Origin: Cyanophora paradoxa
Taxonomy: Eukaryota; Glaucocystophyceae; Cyanophorales; Cyanophoraceae
Assembly (NCBI GenBank): GCA_004431415.1
Contig: QPMI01000154.1
Coordinates: 36,286 to 100,285 of the forward strand
Direction: 5' to 3'
Length of the DNA stretch: 64,000 nt
The notes beneath the pieces were generated by a model. It saw only the letters and a program-made list of their open reading frames with translations. It searched no databases and was not told the DNA's origin. The translations under genes and the position numbers were made by a program. Positions 10,801-21,263 of this stretch are shown here, one piece after another. Position 1 is the first letter of the stretch, and every line of letters begins with the position of its first letter.

Positions 10801-11075
10801 GGCCCGCCGCCGCGCCGCCCGCCGCCGCGCCGCCCGCCGCCGCGCCGCCCGCCGCCGCGCCGCCCGCCGCCCGCCGCCGCGCCGCCCGCCGCCGCGCCGC
10901 CCGCCGCCGCGCCGCCCGCCGCCGCGCCGCCCGCCGCCGCGTCGCCCGCCGCCGCGCCGCCCGCCGCCGCGCCGCCCGCCGCCGCGCCGCCCGCCGCCCG
11001 CCGCCGCGCCGCCCGCCGCCGCGTCGCCCGCCGCCGCGCCGCCCGCCGCCGCGTCGCCCGCCGACGCGCACCGTC
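10801..11075. repeat. 15-bp GC minisatellite
   Basis: About 18 units of a 15-base motif, CGCCGCCCGCCGCCG, with a few units shortened (near 10868 and 10995) or carrying a C-to-T change (GTCG at about 10940, 11022, 11052). Because 15 is a multiple of three, all six frames stay open. They predict Pro-Pro-Arg-Arg, Arg-Arg-Ala or Gly-Gly-Arg repeats. I do not call a gene on this basis. Confidence 0.9.
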
Positions 11076-11639
11076 GCCGTGGACTCGCCGACCATCCCAT
11101 GGAGGCAGGAGGGGGCGCAGCGTGCCCCGCACGATCGAATCGGCGCGCGCCGTCAATCGGGCCCATATGCACCTTCCCCGCTGCGCGCGAGTCAGCCAGG
11201 CAGCTTCCTCGGCCGCAGGCTTAGGAACGGCGCCGGTGGCGAGCGCACCGCCCGATATTGGGCCCGCAGGAGGCCGCACCAATGGACCTGAAGATCTCCT
11301 GCTATACCTCCAGACTCCAGTACAGCAGCGGCCGCCGACAGACACTGCGGCGAGGAGCTAAGATCTCAGGCCGGCCGAACACTGCAGAGCGCGCGTGGGC
11401 GGGCCCGCACCTAGCTCATCCCCGCTTGACTGCGTCTAGTGCTGCAGTCAACGAAACGCGACCGCCCGGCGAGCTGCTGGCGCACGCCTCGAGCTTCCCA
11501 GCGAATCGAAGCTCTGCTCCGAGGCTCCCCGAGCGACGCTTGGGGAAGCCGTCGTAGAGGTCCTTGGTACGCAGATCGATATGCATAACGCCTCCCAGTG
11601 GCCGGAGGCCGCCGCAAGCCGCGGCCGGCCGCTCCACAG

Positions 11640-11674
11640 GATTGAGCACAATCTACCGTAAAACCTGCTCAATC
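11640..11674. other. Hairpin 1 of a covarying pair
   Basis: GATTGAGCA (11640-11648) pairs perfectly with TGCTCAATC (11666-11674) around a 17-base loop containing ACCGTAAAAC. The same loop motif occurs in the hairpin at 11924-11958, whose stem differs by compensatory changes. Confidence 0.7.
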
Positions 11675-11923
11675 GAAGTAGCAGCTCTTCTCCACGTAAC
11701 TGCTTCCAAAGCATCCTTGCCGACTGCAGTTGATGATACGCGGCCCTCAGGAGAGTTGCTGGCGCCCGCCTGCGGCGACCCCGTCCTCGAGCTCGATCGC
11801 TCGAGGCCGGCGGCGTTCCCCGCTTGGGGAAGACGTCGTAGAGGTCTTTGGGATGCAGATTAATGTGCGCATTGTCGCCCGCTGGCCGGAGCCGCCCGCA
11901 GAGCGCTGCCGGCCGCTGGAGAG

Positions 11924-11958
11924 GATTGGGAACAATTCACCGTAAAACGTTCCCAATC
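11924..11958. other. Hairpin 2 of a covarying pair
   Basis: GATTGGGAAC (11924-11933) pairs perfectly with GTTCCCAATC (11949-11958) around a 15-base loop ending ACCGTAAAAC. Relative to hairpin 1, an A-T pair is G-C and a C-G pair is A-T, so pairing is kept while sequence changes. Confidence 0.7.
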
Positions 11959-11985
11959 GGGGGGGTACGGGATACACACGTTCGC

Positions 11986-12827
11986 AGCCTGCCATAATGG
12001 GCCTTCGTCACGTATGCTGCCTGCGGGGACTGTCGGCCGCGTCCAGCGCCGGCCGCTCGTCGGCTTCGATGCAGGTCGCAACTTGCAGCTGGTCGTACGA
12101 TCGAGTCCCACTCCTAAGCTTTAGCGTTGCCAACTGTGCCCGGCGCCATATAAAAAATCGCCGTACCCGCCTCTTTCTATAAGAATAGGAGAGAAGATGG
12201 TGAGAGGTAGCCGTAAACTAATGGTGCGCCCTCTGGGGTCTGTGTACGTGGTGACTATCACGTGACACGCACCGTACGTAGAGCAAGGAAAGTAGCAGCC
12301 AACGTGGAACATCGTTGGCCCACCGGCCTCTGTGCCGGTGAAATTTCTGAAGGGCACAAAGGCTGGTCTCGGCAGGCTCGCTCTTACTTTGAGCTGAGCC
12401 GCCCTGGCTGGTCTCCTCTCGTGCCACCCCCTCTTCAAAACCAAGGAAATGTAAACTTGAAACGATGCCACTAGTTGCTGGCCTGATCGCATGCAGTTCG
12501 GTTACGTATGCGACTCTAGATCTAGATCTAGATCCAGTAGAAGAAGAGCTACGCATGCTTTCGGATCCGAAGGGAACACAAATGCATCGCGTTCATGCGC
12601 GTGCAGGAACGCCCGATGGAGCTAAAGCTTAAGCTGCACACGACGTCGGACAGCAAATAATATTGAAATTTCCTGACTCTTCCGTTCAAGAAACGAGAGC
12701 TGCGGGGCCGTACCCCAGAAGGGGGTCCGGCCCGCCTCATGGTCTGGGCCGAACCCCAAGATAGGGGGTCCGGCCCGGCTTAAAAGAAGGAGGGGCGCGG
12801 TTCTAGGTTCTAGCTATATATAGGCGC
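11986..12827. other. Intergenic, no gene supported
   Basis: Mixed composition upstream of the CDT1 stop codon. It includes CTAGATCTAGATCTAGATCC near 12515 and a repeated GGGGGTCCGGCCCG motif at about 12720 and 12765. Overlapping open frames of 60-120 codons show no domain. Confidence 0.4.
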
Positions 12828-12834
12828 TCAGAGG

Positions 12835-12866
<32 letters not shown>

Positions 12867-15241
12867 GGCCGTGTCGCGGGCCTCGGCGCGGAGGCGCGCG
12901 ATGGCGGCGGAGACGTCGGCCCCGCGGTTGATGCGCAGCGCCGCGCCCGCCGGCGTCTGCGCGATCTGCGCAGGCGGAGGGGGAGGCACCGCGTCGGCCC
13001 CGGGGCGGGAGGGCGGGGGCGGGGGGGCGGGCTCGAGGCGGGAAGGAAGGCACCTGGATCCACTCGGGGGCGCGCTCCGCAAGCAGCTTCAGCCGGTCAC
13101 GCACTTCATCTGAGCCGTCCGGGGCGGGGCGCCGGCGCGTCAGGCCCGCGGCAGAGGGGAAGGAAAGGGCGGGGCGGGGCGGGGCGGGGCGGGGCGGGGC
13201 GGGCGGACCGACGGGGAGGGGTCGTCCTGCTGGGCGGCGAGGCGCGGGGCGAGGATGGCGAGCAGCAGCGGCGGGTTGCGCTCCCCGATGAGGAAGGCCC
13301 GCAGCGCCTCGGCGAGGGCCGGCAGGCGCCCCGCCGCGAGCGCCCGCTCGCGCGCCTCGGGGGCCCCCGTGATGCGCTCCATCGCCCGCCTCTGCTCCTT
13401 GGCCCGCACGCGCGCCAGGATCGCCGGGTCGATCCCCCGCAGCGCCGGGTCCACCGGGCGCGCCGCGATGGCGGCGGCAGCCGCCGCCGCCTCCGCGCTC
13501 CGCGCCGCCGCCGCCGCGTCCGCCGCCGCGCGCTTCTCGAGGACGGCCGCGAGCGCCTCCTCCGCCACGTTCCGCGGGGCGCCGCGCGCGGGCGGCGCCC
13601 GCCGGTCGAACGCCGCCGTGCCGGGGACCGCCGCGAAGACGGGGGCGGCCGGCGAGGCCGCGGCGGCCGCCGCCTCCCGCTTGGCCGCGAGGCGCGCCAG
13701 GACCTCGGCCGGCGCCGGCGGCTTCGGCGGCCGCGGCAGCTCCGCAGGTACGATCTGCCCGCCGGCGCTTCAGAGAACGAGGGGGAGGGAGGGGGAATAA
13801 GCTCAGGGGGGTACGTGCCTCGGGGACGTCCTCGAGGGGGAACTCGGGGTGCCAGGCGCGGACGGCCGCCGGGTCCACCTCCAGCCCCTTCGCCTTCAGG
13901 AAGACCTGAGGGGCGGTCGTGAGCGGCGGCTGCAGGGGTACGGGGACGGCTGAAAGGCAGGGGGAAGGGGAGGCGGGGGTACGGCGGCGCACGGCGTGGT
14001 GGGCGATGACGGCGTCCTCGAGGGCGCGCCGGAAGGCCCGCCGCCGCGCGTTCAGCTGCGGGCGAAGAGTCAGAGGGGCCGGAGGGAGGGCGGGATGGGG
14101 GCGGGAGAGAGCGGGGGACGGGCCTGGAGCTCGCCGAGGACGCGGCTGGGCGGGGGCGCGCCGCCCTCGGCGGGGGCGAACTCGGCCGCCGGCAGCTCGA
14201 CGAGGAGGCGGTGCCGCGAGTCGGAGAAGGTGCCCACGCCGGCCCGCGTCGCCGGGTCCTCGCTGCCCTTCTGGAGGCTGACGGAGTAGGCGGCCGGCCA
14301 CGCGGCGAGCAGCTGCGCGAACTGGCGCTCCCCGAAGGCACGCTTCGTGATCGTCCGCACGCTCGCCGAGAGCCGGTCTAGCGTCGCCGCCTCCCGCCGC
14401 GAACGGCAGAGGTTCAGCCCGTGGTCGAGCGCCACGAACTGCTCCAGCAGCACGCGGTGCCGCGCCGGAAGCGGCAGCGCCGCCTCGCGGCCCTTCCCCG
14501 GTGTCCTCCCCGGCGAGGCCGCCGCCGCCGTCCCCGCCGGCGAGGGCGCCGCCGCCTGCAGCGCCCGCTGCGGCGTCCGCTGCGGCGTCTGCTCGCCGGG
14601 GCCCTCCGCCCGCTTCCGCTTCGGCGTCGCAGGCGCCGCCGTCGGCCGCTGCGGCGTTGCGGGCTCCGCTGTGCAGAAGTGAGCGGCGGGGCGGGGCGCG
14701 AGAAAGTCGCTGGCGGGCGAACCGGCGTCGGGGGTCACGAGGATCGAGACGCCGGCCGCGCTCGCGGCCGCCTCGGCCATCTTCCTCGCCCGCGCGCTCA
14801 CGCCGGTCCGCCCCGCGCCTGCGCGGGCAGCGCGTGGGCTGCGGCACTGCCAAAAACGCGCAGGCGCCGCGCACCGGTCCCGGGCGGCTCTGCGGGCGCT
14901 AAGTCCTTTCCGAGCGGCGTGGCGGACGCGCTGATGTCGACGGTTTTGGCGGGAGCCGCCCGCGCCTTTCTCGTCCGCGTCAGGCTCGGCGTGGTGGGCA
15001 CAGTTGCCGCGCATTCCGGCGTCTCCGATGGTGAGAGCACGGGAATGGTCTTCGCGGTGCGGCGCCGGGCGCCCATCCCACGCCGGATCTTCTTTGCAGG
15101 CTGCGAGCGGCGCGTGAGCGCGATCCTGGGGGGCTTCGGGTCTTTCGAGCGCACCTGACAGTCATTCTTGGGACTCTCTGCCTCCTCATCGGACCAGCTG
15201 CCGAAGAGTGCGCCCGCGTCTGCAATGGGCACCGACTCCAT
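12828..15241 (-). CDS. CDT1: DNA replication licensing factor CDT1
   Basis: ATG 15241 begins a disordered basic N-terminus (MESVPIADAGALFGSWSDEE). After a GTGCGC intron, the CDT1 geminin/MCM-binding fold appears: LPARHRVLLEQFVALDHGLN, SASVRTITKRAFGERQFAQL and LLAAWPAAYSVSLQKG. Further exons give VFLKAKGLEVDPAAVRAWHP and then the C-terminal winged helix: LRGIDPAILARVRAKEQRRA, LPALAEALRAFLIGERNPPL and SDEVRDRLKLLAERAPEWIQ. The last exon (RINRGADVSAAIARLRAEAR) ends at TGA 12830-12828. CDT1 loads the MCM2-7 helicase at origins with ORC and CDC6 and is normally degraded in S phase. Two introns here use GC donors (after GELQ, GCCCGT; after EDVPE, GCACGT). All phases join. The Thr-Pro-rich segment (ATPQRPTAAPATPKRKR) looks like a CDK target and nuclear signal, which is inference. 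Confidence 0.92.
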
Positions 15242-15659
15242 TGCCGGAGGCGGCCCTTAGCGAGCGGGGCGGCTGTCGCTCGCGTGCGATGTGCTCTCCG
15301 GGCCGATCGCAGCCGTCGGGCGCGCCGTGCGTGTCGCCTTCTTCTCGCTGGACTTTGGCGCCACGGGGAAAAAACAACCGGGAATCAGCGTACCCGGACT
15401 CCGAATCGTTGCTTGGCCCGCAGCGCAGCCGAAAGCGAGGTATTAGCGTGTCGAATTCGAATAGCCGATAACGCAGCTAGTGAAAAGGTCGAGCCGCCCT
15501 CTTTCGAATCGTCGGTCCGACATCCCGCGCAGCCGCACCTTCTCAGACCGTGCAAGGAACTTCGCGACAGCGACCGGAAAGCTTAGATACAGCTCCACCA
15601 GCCCGCCCCGCTGACTAGCTAAAAAGAGCGACCAAGCCAGCGCAGAGCAGACTCCAGCG

Positions 15660-16726
15660 ATGGCGCCAAAGAAAGGCAAGGGAAAGGGAAAGGGAAAGGG
15701 TGCGCGAGCCCCTCGAGGTCGAGGCGAGCACGACTGGCGGCTGACCGCCGAGCGCAGGCAAGGGCAAGAAGAAGGAGAAGGCGGCGGCGGAGGTGAAGGA
15801 GTACAGGCCGATGGAGGTCATGCTGCCTCCCGAGGAGTACATCACGCTCAACGTGCGCCCGCCGCCCGGCGGCCCGCCCCGCTCGCCGAAGGCGCGCCGG
15901 CGCTGACGGGCGGGGCGCGCAGGTGAAGCTCATCACGTGGAGCTTCCTGAACTTCACGCTGCAGGTGCCCGTCTCCACGCGCGTCTTCGTCATCCAGGTC
16001 CACCCCGCCCCGCCCGCCCCGCCCCGCCTGCTCCCCCCCGCGGACGCGCGTGCGCCCGCAACAGAACAAGATCGTCGAGCGGCACAGCGGCAGCATACGC
16101 GACCTCGTCCTGTACAAGCACCAGGTACCCCCGCCTCGCCGGCCCTGCGCTGTACCCCCGAGCTCAGCCTCGGCGGCAGGTGCACCCGAAGAACGTGATG
16201 CTGTCCCCTGAGGCGACCCTCGCCGAGGAAGGCTTCACCGGCGGCCCCCCGCACGACTGCCCCCAGGTGCCCCCGTACCCCCCGCGCGCTTCGCCCCCCC
16301 CTTCCCCACAGCCCGTCTGACGTTCGCGGTACCCTCCCGAAGGCCACGATCCTGTACGACTTCCAGCCGCGCGCGATGGAGTGCCCGCTCCTCCTCACAA
16401 CGCCGTGCGGCGTACCCCCTCCGGTCACCCGTACCTCCCTCACCGCGCCGCAGGCGGCAGGAGGAGCCCCACGCACACGTCCGCGTCCTCAGCGCCGCCG
16501 CCTCCCAGGTACTGTACCCCTCCCCCTCCCCCCTCCCCTCCGCCTGACCCGGGGCGGGCGGGCGCAGGGGGCGCTGCAGACGGCGCCCTCGCGGGGTACC
16601 GCGCTGGAGCGGGCGACGACGGCGGCGGGCGGCCGGCCGCTGGCCTCGCCGGACCCCTTCTCGGTCTCCGTGCACTCTTCGACCTCACCCGGACCCCTCG
16701 CCACCGCCCAGTCCCGCAGCCCCTAG
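15660..16726 (+). CDS. Lys-rich protein with putative ubiquitin-like fold
   Basis: Exon 1 is MAPKKGKGKGKGKG, then a GTGCGC intron. Exon 2 gives GKKKEKAAAEVKEYRPMEVM and PPEEYITLN. Exon 3 is VKLITWSFLNFTLQVPVSTR then VFVIQ. The next are NKIVERHSGSIRDLVLYKHQ, VHPKNVMLSPEATLAEEGFT, PKATILYDFQPRAMECPLLL and RQEEPHAHVRVLSAAAS. The C-terminus is Ser/Thr/Pro-rich and ends at TAG 16726. The strand-strand-helix-strand pattern with a short Q-IVERH-GSI-DL helix resembles a beta-grasp fold of the kind seen in ciliary proteins. The family assignment is tentative. Reading from GFTGGPP into SDVRG needs a GC-AG intron (GCACGA donor near 16250), matching GC donors in neighbouring genes. About 240 residues are predicted. 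Confidence 0.6.
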
Positions 16727-16996
16727 GGCCTAGCTAGCCCTCGCGTTCCGTCCAATCCATCATCATATGATCTCCGTTTCGAGGCTGCGTGGTCGATGAG
16801 GCGGGGTGGGGAGGGGGCGTGCCGCAGGTGTATACGTGTGTGGCTATAGCTAGCCTAGTAGCGCCCGCACCGGCGCTGCTCCCCAGCCCTGCCCACACGG
16901 ATGCACAGCGATCGCTCCGAGCTTCGTACACGGATTCGCCCACACTACGGGCGTGCGCAGAAGGGGGCGCGGAGGCCGGCGGGGCGCGTGCGCGGC
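16727..16996. other. Short spacer between convergent genes
   Basis: This stretch separates two convergent 3' ends: the ubiquitin-fold gene on the plus strand and PACRG on the minus strand. No gene is seen. Confidence 0.5.
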
Positions 16997-18930
16997 CTAC
17001 TTGCTCTCGACGCTCTCGTAGGTGGGGATCATGTACTTGATGTGCGCGTACGCGTCGCGCCCGCCGTACCGCTCGAACCTGCCGCCACCCCGGCCTGAGG
17101 CGGGGGCTGGGGGGCTGGGAGGGGGGGGGATAAGGAAGGGGGTACGGCGCACTCCTGGAGGGTCTCCTGGATCTCGAGGCCGATGTCGCGGTGGCGCTGC
17201 TGCCCGTACTCCATCCCGTCCCCGAGGTTCGCCGTCCGGTTGATGAAGAGGTTGAAGATCTGCGCGGCGGGCGGCGTCAGGGCGGCGCCCCATCGCCTGC
17301 CTCGGCCCGGCCCGGCCCCTCGCCGGCCCACCTGGAGGATCTGGCGCATGAAGGGGACGAAGGCCCTCCCGACGCGGCCGTCGTCGAGGGAGACGAGGCG
17401 CTTGAGGAGCTGCAGGGCGACGCCCATGATGTCCCGATCCCGCGTGTTCAGCGCCACTGCCAGAGAAGCTGAGGCCGAGGGAGGGGGGGCGGGTCCCGGG
17501 GCGGGGGTGCGGACCCTTGATGGGGATGACGAGCTTGGGGAGGAAGGGCCCGAACTTGGTGGGCGCGTGCTCCATCAGGTCCAGCATCCCCTGCACCGCG
17601 ATGAACCTGCCGCCCCGCGTCTCAGCCTCAGCCGGGGGCGCGCCCCGGCGTGGCCTCGCGGACCGGTACGGGTCCTCCTTCTCGCGGATGCCCTCGATAA
17701 AGAGCGACGCGTACTGCCGGCGGGGGCGCCGGGGTCGGAGGCGGCGGGGGGGGGGCCAGGCGGGCGGGGCGGGGCGGGTGCGGACCTGCTCGAAGCGGTC
17801 GTCATCGATCTGGGCGAGGGGCAGCTCCTCCCCCGCCTCGTCCCGCAGCCGCCACACCACCGCGTTGAAGCTCGCCTTGTGCTCGATCCCTGCCCCCGCC
17901 TCACGAGGCGCAGAGCGGAGGGCGAAGCGGAAGGCGGGGCGGGGCGGGAGGCTGGGCGGGGCGCACGGAGGGGGAGGTCCCCGCGGTCGTAGAGCTTGCG
18001 GAAGAGCGTCGCCGGCGGCGCCGCCCGCACCCGAGTCGCCCCCGCCACCGGCGGCTGCCCCCGTGCCCCGTAAGAGGCGTCGCGCGGCGGCCTGCGGGGC
18101 GGGGCGGGGCGGGGCGGGGCGCGCCGTGGCGGGCCGGGGCCCGCGCCCGGCGGCCTGCGGGGTCGAGAGGCGGACGCCGTCCATGCGCCTCGACACTGCG
18201 CGGCGGGGCGTCGAAAGGGTGCCGCGGCGGGGCGGGGCGGGGCGGGGCGGGGCGGGGCGGGCGCACGTCCGTCGCGGGAGTCGGCCCCATCGGCAGCGGA
18301 GCGGCCGCTGGCGGGCCGGGCGGCCCGCTCGCCGCGCTGCGATACGGGCGCCGCGGATCCCTCCAGTGACAGGCCGCCCGCGGAGGGCGGCCGCGCCCCC
18401 GCCGAGGCTGGCCGGGACCCGCCCGTGGCCGGCCGCGGGCCCGCCGAGGCAGGCCGCGCCGCCGCCTTTCCCGACCCGGCGCCCGCCTCCCTCGCCGCCG
18501 GCTCCGCCGCAGCAGCAGCCGCCGCCCCCGACGCTCTCCTGGGCGCTCCGCTGCTCGGGCCCGCGGAGGGTCCTGCCGCCGCCGCTGCCGCCGCTGCCGG
18601 GGCCGCAGGCTTGATCGCTGGCTTCGCCGGCTTAAGAACTTTCTTCTCTGGCTTGGCGAGAACGTCCGTGAAGCCCGCAAGGCTCTGCGACCCGTACGAC
18701 GCGGTGTCCAGAGGCTTCGCCGGCGCCTTCTTCAGGCCCCGCAGGTCGTACGTCTGCCGCTCCCAGGCATCCTGCGGGTCGGGGCGCTGGACTGCGTTGT
18801 ATTGCAGTGGCAGCGGCTCGTACACCCGCATCCCCGCTGCCGCTGCGACGCGCGGTGCCGATTTAGGCCGGCCTTCTATCCTTCGCTGGTTGGACTGCAA
18901 GAGCATCGCTGCCGCCACCGGTGTAGCCAT
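16997..18930 (-). CDS. PACRG: PACRG, inner-junction protein of ciliary doublet microtubules
   Basis: ATG 18930 (MATPVAAAMLLQSNQRRIEG) opens an unusually long Ala/Pro/Ser-rich N-terminus. The conserved core follows over seven exons: TLFRKLYDRGDLPL, EHKASFNAVVWRLRDEAGEE, LAQIDDDRFEQ, YASLFIEGIREKEDPYR, FIAVQGMLDLMEHAPTKFGP, FLPKLVIPIK, ALNTRDRDIMGVALQLLKRL, VGRAFVPFMRQILQ, IFNLFINRTANLGDGMEYGQ and FERYGGRDAYAHIKYMIPTY, ending ESVESK at TAG 16999-16997. This is the full PACRG HEAT-like repeat signature. The protein bridges A and B tubules with FAP20 in cilia, so the organism builds motile cilia. The gene is divergent from the adenylyl cyclase at 19638, about 700 bases away. The Pro/Ala extension before the core is lineage-specific, and exon limits near 18050-18280 (GGGGC repeats) are less certain. 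Confidence 0.92.
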
Positions 18931-19305
18931 GGCTCGCTTGGTGCAGCTCTCGAGGCGAGGGTCGCGCGCTGGCGCTTCCTGTCGCACAGAGGGCGCTCGC
19001 CGGCTCAAGCTACGCAAGAGAGAGCTAGAAGGAAAAGGAATCGAACGCCTGCAAAGCTTGTGCTGGCTTCGTACGGTTGCTATCCGGGGTAGGCTAATTT
19101 TGAAAGGGGGTAGGGTTAATTATTGTGCAGGTACTCGGAACTTGGGAGTTCGGCTCGTACTAGCTAGCCCGCACGACTACCCCCCGGCCCCCAGCTATCA
19201 TCGATATCACTGACAGAGTCTGACACGCGTACGTATACACGCTGGTCCGGTCGACGTCGACGTCGACACGCTTTTGCAAATGCAATTGCAAGCTCATCGA
19301 TCACT

Positions 19306-19369
19306 CCCGCGAACTCCGAGCCTCCGACCGATCGACGGTCGGTCGGAGGCCGCGCTCGGAGTTCGCGGG
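19306..19369. repeat. Large interrupted hairpin between divergent genes
   Basis: CCCGCGAACTCCGAG (19306-19320) is the exact reverse complement of CTCGGAGTTCGCGGG (19355-19369). Inside it, CCTCCGACCG (19321-19330) pairs with CGGTCGGAGG (19340-19349). A five-base bulge CCGCG (19350-19354) interrupts the right arm. The total is 25 perfect pairs. It lies between the 5' ends of PACRG and the adenylyl cyclase. Confidence 0.9.
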
Positions 19370-19637
19370 CCCGCGGAAGTCGGCGGACAGCTGCAGGAGC
19401 TCGCCGCCAGCGCGGGCGCGGGCCTCGAGGCCCTCGACGCCGAGTAGCGTGCGACCTCAACGACGACGTCGCCGAGCGTGCGACTCGGCGCTCGAGCTCT
19501 CTAGATCTGCAACAGCACAGCTGCAATTCAGCCGCGCGCGGGCGCGCCGGCGAGGCCGCAAGCGCGCGCCGTATTCGTATACGACGAGACGCGTACGCTA
19601 GCTAGGTAGCTGCCCCGTGTCGGCCGTGTCGGCCGCA

Positions 19638-21232
19638 ATGACGACCCGACTGCAGCTGGCCATGGATGCGCATGCGCCGCAGCAGCAGTTGCAGCAGCCG
19701 CAGCAGCAGCAGCTCGGACGAGTCCTCCCATACGTGCCGGCTCCTCTCCTCGCGCACGCCCTCCCGCAGCTGCGGCAGCTCAGCGAAGGTGCGAAGACGG
19801 CGCCGGCCGTGTGGACGGTGGCGGGGGCCGCGCTCTTCTTGGACGGTGCGCCGCGCCGGGCGCCGGGCGCGCCCTATGCATGGCCATCAGACCTGTCAAC
19901 ATTGTCTAATCTCTGCGCAGTGAGTGGATTCAGCGGCCTGGCACGCACCCTGGCCCGCTCCGACGCCGCGAGCGCTGCCGAGCAGGTGCTGCCGAGCTCG
20001 AGTGTCGCGCGCGCGCCTCTAACAAGTTTTGCCCAACGGCGCGCGCCTGACCCGCGGCCGCAGCTGTCCACGACGCTCAACGCGTACATCCTCCAGCTCG
20101 TGAGCCGCCTGCACGCGCGGGGCGCCGAGATCCTCTTCTTCGCCGGCGACGCGGTGCGCTTTAAATTTATGAATTCCTTGGGCGGGGCGCCGTGCACGTG
20201 CGGCGCTCGTGCCTCGGCTCGGCTCGCGCCCGACGCGCCGCCGGCGCATGCGCAGCTGGTGGCGTTCGTCGCGGCCGGCGAGCTTGAGGGCGGGGGCCGG
20301 GGCCGGACGCTGCGGGAGGCGGCGGGGCTGGCGGTGGAGGCGGCGCGTGACGTCCAGTCCATCGCCTTCGAGCGGGGCGGCCACAGGCTCACCGCGCACA
20401 CCGGTACCGCGTCTTGCGCTTGAGCACGAGCGCGCCCCGTCGCGGCTGCAGGTCTAGATTAAAGCGTGCGGCAGGCATTGGGGCGGGCGAGCTGCACCTC
20501 TACCTCCTGCAGGGCAGCGATGGCGCCGCTCAGCTCGTCTGCGCCGGCGCCGTCATCGAGCAGGGTCCGACGCCCCGCCCCGCCCCGCCCTCCGCGCCGC
20601 GCCGCGCCCCGGGCCTTAATGTTAATCGGGCGCAGTGTGCGAGGCGCTCTCAGCGGCGACGGGCGACGACGTCGTGCTCTCCGAGGAGGCCCACGTGCTC
20701 CTACAGCCGGCCTGTCCCGCCGAGCGCCTGCAGCTGCCCGCCTCCGGCCCCGGCCCCGGCCCCGGCCCCGCCCGCCGCGCCGTCCACCGCCTCCGCCGGG
20801 ACCGGCCCTCGACGGCGGCGGCCGCGGCGGCGGAGGCGGTGGCCGCAGGGGCGTGGGCGGAGTCGCCGGGGGCGGAGACGCGCGCGTGCGGGTGCGGGGC
20901 GCCGCTGCGGGCGGGGGCGCGGGCGGCGGAGGCGGCGCTGGCGCCGTACGCGGAGCAGCTGCTGTCCCTCGCCCCCCGTGCGCCTCCGGGCCTCCCCCGC
21001 CGGGCCGGCCGGGCCGGGGCCAGGCCCTGAATCGCGGGGATGGGGCAGGGGCGGTCGGGGAGGGGGCGAGATGGACGCCTTCTTCGCGCACGACATCCGC
21101 GACATCATCGCCGTCTTCGGTCCGCGAGAAGAAACTTTTAGAGCTCGAACTTCTAAACCTCCCAATATGTATCGAGATCTTCTCGAGATCTTCTAATATT
21201 AAAGACGGCGTCGATATCGCCTCTAATGTTCT

Positions 21233-21263
<31 letters not shown>

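Larger units (their letters stand above)
11410..11985 (-). repeat. Diverged direct duplication, two units of about 270 bp
   Basis: Unit 1 (about 11410-11680) and unit 2 (about 11715-11960) align in order. Shared blocks are GAGCTGCTGGCGC versus GAGTTGCTGGCGC, CTTGGGGAAGCCGTCGTAGA versus CTTGGGGAAGACGTCGTAGA, then GGCCGGAG, CGGCCGCT and a terminal hairpin. On the minus strand two frames are partly conserved between units: KDLYDGFPKR versus KDLYDVFPKR, and FYG-L--IL-SGR with PRTSTT/PKTSTT. The coding frame is therefore unsettled. The pair may be duplicated exons or duplicated non-coding genes. Confidence 0.7.

Noticed and set aside
10497-11361. Long Gly/Arg or Pro/Arg proteins over the minisatellite on both strands
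   Set aside because: A 15-base GC-only repeat is open in all six frames by composition; no domain, splice or codon evidence favours any.
13160-13203. GGGGC tandem repeats as regulatory elements
   Set aside because: The same repeats occur in many introns here (16010, 18100, 18230, 46640-46850, 47890-47940). They are most simply intronic CCCCG polypyrimidine sequence.
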